A stretch of 18,160 nucleotides of DNA, taken from the NCBI GenBank assembly GCA_041672395.1, contig JBAYZS010000047.1:1-18160 (forward strand), written 5' to 3'. The DNA comes from UBA5287 sp041672395. Lineage in GTDB: Bacteria; Bacteroidota; Bacteroidia; Bacteroidales; Dysgonomonadaceae. Below are positions 14,819 through 18,160 of this stretch, piece by piece. Made by a program: the position numbers and the translations under genes. The notes beneath the pieces are model-generated. The model saw only the letters and a program-made list of their open reading frames with translations, was not told the DNA's origin and made no database searches. Numbering within the stretch: the stretch's first letter is position 1; every line of letters begins with the position of its first letter.

Positions 14819-16717
14819 TTATTCTAAATAAGTATATCCATACAAACCCGAGCGGTAATTTGATAGAAATTCTTTTCCTTCTTCCACTGAAATCTTTCCT
14901 TGTTTCACAGAACTCATAATCCAAGTCTCCACTGTTCTAACCAGTTTTTTAGGGTTGTACTGTGCATATTCCAACACATCAGCCACTGATTCTCCGTCAA
15001 TTACCTGGTCAATATTATAGCCATTTTCTTTAGTTGTTACATGCACAACGTTTGTATCTCCAAATAAATTGTGCAGATCTCCCAATATTTCCTGATAAGC
15101 CCCCACTAAAAATACCCCTATATAATAAGATTCATTTTTCCTTATACTGTGTACCGGCAGATACGGTGAATGAAATCCGTCCTGTAATGAGAAGCTGGCA
15201 ATCTTACCATCTGAATCACATGTGATATCTTGAATAGTAGCTGTTCTGTCCGGTTTTTCGTTAAGTCTATGAATTGGAATGATAGGGAAAATCTGATCAA
15301 TTGCCCATGAGTCCGTCAGCGACTGAAATAAAGAGAAATTGCAGAAATATTTGTCGGGCAGCAGTTGTGATAACTGTTTTAACTCTTCCGGTGCATGTTT
15401 TGATCGAGTGATTGTTGTATTTATCTCACGTGCAATAGAAAAATATAATTCTTCCACTTGAGCTCTGGTTCTAAGATCCAGCATACCCAAACTGAAAAGA
15501 TCTAATGATTCTTCTCTTATTTGTTGCGCATCGTGCCATGATTCCAACATTTTTGTCGGAGTCAGTCCTTCCCAAATATTGTATAACTCTTTTACCAGTT
15601 CATGATCCGTTTCCTTAATATCTTTATTTTCTTTCCATTCCGGCAATGTTGTTGTTTCGAGCACTTCAAATATAAGAACCGAATGATGAGCTGTTAGTGC
15701 GCGACCTGATTCAGTTATAATGTTGGGGTGCGGCAGGTCATTCTTGTTAGCGGTATCAACAAACGTAAAAACAGCATCGTTCACATATTCCTGAATTGAA
15801 TAGTTTATGCTATTTTCTGTAAAAGATGAACGTGTGCCATCATAATCCACGCCCAATCCTCCACCAATATCCACAAAATCAAGATGAAAGCCCATTGTGT
15901 AAAGCTGAGCATAGAATTGAGCAGCTTCTCTAAAAGCCGTTTTAATATGACGAATTTTTGTAACCTGACTACCTATATGAAAATGGATAAGTCTAAAACT
16001 GTCCTCCATTTTATTTTTTCTGAGAATCTCCAATGCATCAAGTAGTTCACTGGAATTCAAGCCAAACTTACTTCCGTCGCCCCCTGACTCTTCCCATTTA
16101 CCACTTCCCGAGCTTGCCAATTTCACACGAATTCCAATGTTTGGTTTTACTTTCAGTCGTTTAGCCAGTTTTATGGTAAGTTCCAGTTCATTAAGTTTCT
16201 CAACAACGATAAACACCTGTTTGCCCATTTTCTGAGCCAGCAGTGCTAATTCAATATAACTTTCGTCTTTATATCCATTGCAAATAATGAGAGAATCGTC
16301 ATCAGAGTTGATAGCCAAAACGGCATGTAACTCAGGTTTTGAGCCAGCTTCAAGACCAATATGGAAACGTTGTCCGTACGTAACAATTTCTTCCACCACC
16401 TGTCTCATCTGGTTCACTTTGATAGGATAAATGATATAGTTTTGAGCCTGATATTCATATTCTTTGGAAGCAGCTTCAAAACTACTGGATATTTTTTCAA
16501 TTCTGTTGTCAAGAATTTCAGGGAAACGTACCAACACCGGTGACGAAACATCCCTAAGATATAGTTCTTGCATCAGATCATTCAGATCAACAACACCACC
16601 ATTTTGTTTTCGTGGAGTAACCTGCACATTTCCTTTTTCATTAATAGAAAAATAGCCATTTCCCCATCCTTTGATGTTATATAATTCTTCAGAATCCTCT
16701 ATGCTCCATTTTCTCAT
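14819..16717 (-). CDS. speA: Biosynthetic arginine decarboxylase
   Basis: This PLP enzyme of the alanine-racemase-like fold (fold III) turns arginine into agmatine, the first step to putrescine and spermidine. Its 632 residues are close to the family norm. The PLP lysine is K100 in YPIKVNQM. Also visible are HIGSQ, DIGGGLGVDYDGT (phosphate-binding glycine loop), ESGRALTAHHS and, near the C-terminus, ITCDSDGK with the conserved catalytic Cys-Asp. The N-terminus MRKWSIEDSEELYNIKGWGNGYF matches the usual start. It is the only minus-strand gene here, is convergent with the transporter and divergent from the glycosidase, and is probably monocistronic. No agmatine deiminase or carbamoylputrescine amidase gene lies beside it. 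Confidence 0.96.
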   Translation of the reverse strand: MRKWSIEDSEELYNIKGWGNGYFSINEKGNVQVTPRKQNGGVVDLNDLMQELYLRDVSSPVLVRFPEILDNRIEKISSSFEAASKEYEYQAQNYIIYPIKVNQMRQVVEEIVTYGQRFHIGLEAGSKPELHAVLAINSDDDSLIICNGYKDESYIELALLAQKMGKQVFIVVEKLNELELTIKLAKRLKVKPNIGIRVKLASSGSGKWEESGGDGSKFGLNSSELLDALEILRKNKMEDSFRLIHFHIGSQVTKIRHIKTAFREAAQFYAQLYTMGFHLDFVDIGGGLGVDYDGTRSSFTENSINYSIQEYVNDAVFTFVDTANKNDLPHPNIITESGRALTAHHSVLIFEVLETTTLPEWKENKDIKETDHELVKELYNIWEGLTPTKMLESWHDAQQIREESLDLFSLGMLDLRTRAQVEELYFSIAREINTTITRSKHAPEELKQLSQLLPDKYFCNFSLFQSLTDSWAIDQIFPIIPIHRLNEKPDRTATIQDITCDSDGKIASFSLQDGFHSPYLPVHSIRKNESYYIGVFLVGAYQEILGDLHNLFGDTNVVHVTTKENGYNIDQVIDGESVADVLEYAQYNPKKLVRTVETWIMSSVKQGKISVEEGKEFLSNYRSGLYGYTYLE

Positions 16718-16760
16718 TTCAGTGGATAAAAATTATGTTAATTGATTATTATTTAGCCAA

Positions 16761-16768
16761 CAAAAATA
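16761..16768 (-). promoter_or_regulatory. Putative -7 promoter box for speA
   Basis: On the minus strand this reads TATTTTTG, matching TAnnTTTG, 43 nt upstream of the speA ATG (16717). Transcription would start near 16755, leaving a leader of about 38 nt. The nearest -33-like sequence (TTTAA at about 16787-16791) is poor. Confidence 0.5.
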
Positions 16769-16814
16769 CTCATTTATTTTATCATGTTAAAGACGATAGA
16801 TAAAAATTATTGTT

Positions 16815-16860
16815 GTCGTATCATAAATATCAGGAAACAAGCTTAATACAGTCGTATCAT
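16815..16860. repeat. 10-bp direct repeat GTCGTATCAT
   Basis: GTCGTATCAT occurs at 16815-16824 and 16851-16860, 36 bp start to start. It lies in the divergent spacer about 50-90 bp upstream of the speA -7 box and 130-175 bp upstream of the glycosidase -7 box. It could be a paired regulator site. Two copies of 10 bp can also arise by chance. Confidence 0.4.
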
Positions 16861-16942
16861 CAAGGAGGCAGGGACGAATTTTTACAAGAGTCGCGACAAG
16901 AAGCTTTACGAGTCTGATCAGGCGAGATGCATGTGGAGTTGA
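16847..16942 (+). pseudogene. Short coding-like fragment without a start, possible gene remnant
   Basis: A 31-codon open stretch runs from just after a TAA (16844-16846) to a TGA (16940-16942). It encodes a peptide with a protein-like middle, NFYKSRDKKLYESDQARCMW. Its base composition resembles the glycosidase gene more than speA. It has no useful start codon or length of its own. It could be the 3' end of a gene lost when the foreign segment joined this locus, or chance. I do not recognise the family. Confidence 0.2.
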
Positions 16943-16991
16943 CTACACTGACAGCTCCCAATAAAATGTATGAGTTTAGTAGATTTTTTGT

Positions 16992-16999
16992 TATATTTG
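16992..16999 (+). promoter_or_regulatory. Putative -7 promoter box for the glycosidase gene
   Basis: TATATTTG is a full match to TAnnTTTG, 27 nt before the ATG at 17027. The likely start is near 17005, giving a leader of about 20 nt. No TTTG lies at the expected -33 spacing, as is common for Bacteroidota genes that need an activator. Confidence 0.55.
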
Positions 17000-17026
17000 C
17001 TGCGTCAAATGATAACAAGATTCATC

Positions 17027-18160
17027 ATGAAATTCCAGTTCAACACATACCGAACTATTCTTTTCGCAGGAATCCTCTTTACCTCTATGACCGGTTCAGC
17101 CCAAGACACAAGGCTGCTTACACGACGCTCGCCCATAGCACAGCCCTACGGCTACATCACGGGCGGTGCCATGACTGGTGCAGCAGTTACCGACTCGCCC
17201 GATCCGCTGGTCGGCTATGTGTGGGATGACCCCAAGGTAAGCGATCCTCTGCAGATCTATGTAGTACGTCCCCGGTCGGTAGAAGCAATCTCTAACACCG
17301 ATAACTTCCAGGGACTTTCCACGATCACTCGCGAGAATTGCTCCATCCGTGTAAAGGGAGAAGGTGTACTTCGTCTCGACTTCGGTGTGGAACTGCCAGC
17401 CTGGATCGAGATTGACAGTCCCGACCTCAATGGTGATATACAATTTGGAGTCAGTGAATATAATGTTTCTGAACACATGGGCAAAACCGCACATCCTGTG
17501 CGGTACGGAAGAACGTACCGATTGGAATTGAACAAAGAGTTGTACGAGGGTGTACGCTATGGCTTTATCTACGTCAACAGTCTAGAGAAGGAATTCACGA
17601 TAACATCCATCCGTGCCGTATGCCAGACCAAGCCAGTCAACTACACAGGTGCGTTTGACTGTGACAACCCTTTGATCAATAAGATATGGTATGTAGGTGC
17701 CTATGACGTTCGCGCCAACCAGCGTGCCGATTGCTTTGGTGCCATCCTGAAGGATCGTGGCGACCGCTACTCTTGGACAGGAGATGCCTATCCCTCTCAG
17801 GCAGCTTCCTTGGCAGCCTTCTCCAACTATGACGAGGTGCTGAAGAATCTGTACTGGACCGAGGGACACCCCAACGGCATTGAGACCTACGAGCTGTATT
17901 GGGTGGAGAGTCTGATAGACTATTATATGTACTCGGGTGACGAGAAGAGTCTGCGCGAACTGCTCCCACGTGCCATCAAGCGTCTGGATCATGCCTGGGA
18001 GATATTCGATAATCCCCAAAACCTCTCATTTGTTGGTTGGGATCAGCGCATCGGTACCGGTTTTGACTATCCCAACTGTGAGGAGGGCAAATGGACCTAT
18101 CGCATGCTCGCTATTGGTGCATGGAAACATATAGCCCGAGTGATGCGTATGATTGGCGAA
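17027..18160 (+). CDS. Secreted GH78-like alpha-L-rhamnosidase family protein, 5' part only
   Basis: The frame is open from ATG 17027 to the window end (378 codons) with no stop, so the gene is incomplete here. A signal peptide is evident (1-26, ending TGSAQ). A beta-sandwich domain follows (about 60-210, with GYVWDDPKVSDPLQIYVVRP and LRLDFGVELPAWIEID). The six-hairpin catalytic domain then begins (FDCDNPLINKIWYVGAYDVR). KDRGDRYSWTGDAYPSQ at 242-258 aligns with the GH78 motif RDERLGWTGDAQ. NGIETYELYWVESLIDYYMYSGD fits the helical barrel. Relative to the GH78 consensus, the usual catalytic Glu of RDER is Asp (D246) and the preceding DCPQ is replaced. Codon use is strikingly GC-rich (CTG, CGC, GCC, ACC) against the rest of the window. 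Substrate could be rhamnose in plant pectin or glycosides, but a different sugar is possible given the motif change. Confidence 0.8.
   Translation, partial: MKFQFNTYRTILFAGILFTSMTGSAQDTRLLTRRSPIAQPYGYITGGAMTGAAVTDSPDPLVGYVWDDPKVSDPLQIYVVRPRSVEAISNTDNFQGLSTITRENCSIRVKGEGVLRLDFGVELPAWIEIDSPDLNGDIQFGVSEYNVSEHMGKTAHPVRYGRTYRLELNKELYEGVRYGFIYVNSLEKEFTITSIRAVCQTKPVNYTGAFDCDNPLINKIWYVGAYDVRANQRADCFGAILKDRGDRYSWTGDAYPSQAASLAAFSNYDEVLKNLYWTEGHPNGIETYELYWVESLIDYYMYSGDEKSLRELLPRAIKRLDHAWEIFDNPQNLSFVGWDQRIGTGFDYPNCEEGKWTYRMLAIGAWKHIARVMRMIGE

Larger units (their letters stand above)
16718..17026. other. 309-bp divergent spacer between speA and the glycosidase
   Basis: The speA side (16718-16860) is AT-rich like the rest of the window. 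From about 16861 the composition becomes richer in GC. The region holds a minus-strand promoter box for speA (16761-16768), a 10-bp direct repeat GTCGTATCAT (16815-16824 and 16851-16860), a coding-like fragment (16847-16942), the palindrome GTCGCGAC (16890-16897) and a promoter box for the glycosidase (16992-16999). No intact gene is supported. Confidence 0.65.

Noticed and set aside
17096..18019. Long minus-strand open frames and the plus-strand frame 16927-17229 around the glycosidase
   Set aside because: They are shadows of the GC-rich glycosidase frame that starts at 17027 and stays open to the window end. Only that frame shows a signal peptide and recognisable family motifs.

Overview
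The window looks like a chromosomal segment of a Bacteroidota member, most likely order Bacteroidales. The best evidence is the promoter style: several start sites have a TAnnTTTG -7 box a short way upstream and no clear Shine-Dalgarno. The gene repertoire agrees: a DUF5686-type outer-membrane barrel protein, a zinc-ribbon/membrane protein with W-x-x-A repeats, an ExuT-type hexuronate transporter and a secreted six-hairpin glycosidase. Most of the window is AT-rich (about 35-43 % GC in sampled lines). I cannot name genus or species from the sequence alone.

Positions 1-12842 hold a block of eight genes, all on the + strand: an EttA-like ABC-F ATPase, a shortened DUF5686-like barrel protein, tsaD (tRNA t6A), glnS, a TPR protein, a zinc-ribbon single-pass membrane protein, uvrB and fhs (formate-tetrahydrofolate ligase). 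Most are translation, DNA-repair or one-carbon housekeeping genes. The internal -7 boxes before tsaD, glnS and the zinc-ribbon gene suggest several transcription units. The block is bracketed by two copies, in inverted orientation, of a 32-bp GGTGAGAGGAA-type repeat (11-42 on the minus strand, 12934-12965 on the plus strand).

Positions 12843-14818 hold a 404-bp non-coding region with the second repeat copy, hairpins and a 14-bp palindrome that may be an operator. The MFS transporter gene follows, and then a strong, probably bidirectional terminator that separates it from the convergent minus-strand speA (arginine decarboxylase, 14819-16717).

Positions 16718-18160 hold a 309-bp divergent spacer with speA and glycosidase promoter boxes, a 10-bp direct repeat and a short coding-like remnant. 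After it comes the 5' part (378 codons) of a secreted GH78-like alpha-L-rhamnosidase family protein that runs off the window. This gene is much more GC-rich (about 50-65 % in sampled lines) than the rest and looks like accessory, possibly transferred, DNA at the start of a carbohydrate-use locus. With the hexuronate transporter it hints at use of rhamnose- and uronate-containing polysaccharides such as pectin, but that link is inference.

I see no CRISPR array, rRNA, tRNA, insertion sequence or prophage, and no clear new defence system. The items most worth a second look are the inverted dispersed repeat, the divergent GC-rich glycosidase with an altered catalytic motif, the 22-residue tandem repeat in the DUF5686-like protein, and the likely operator before the transporter.
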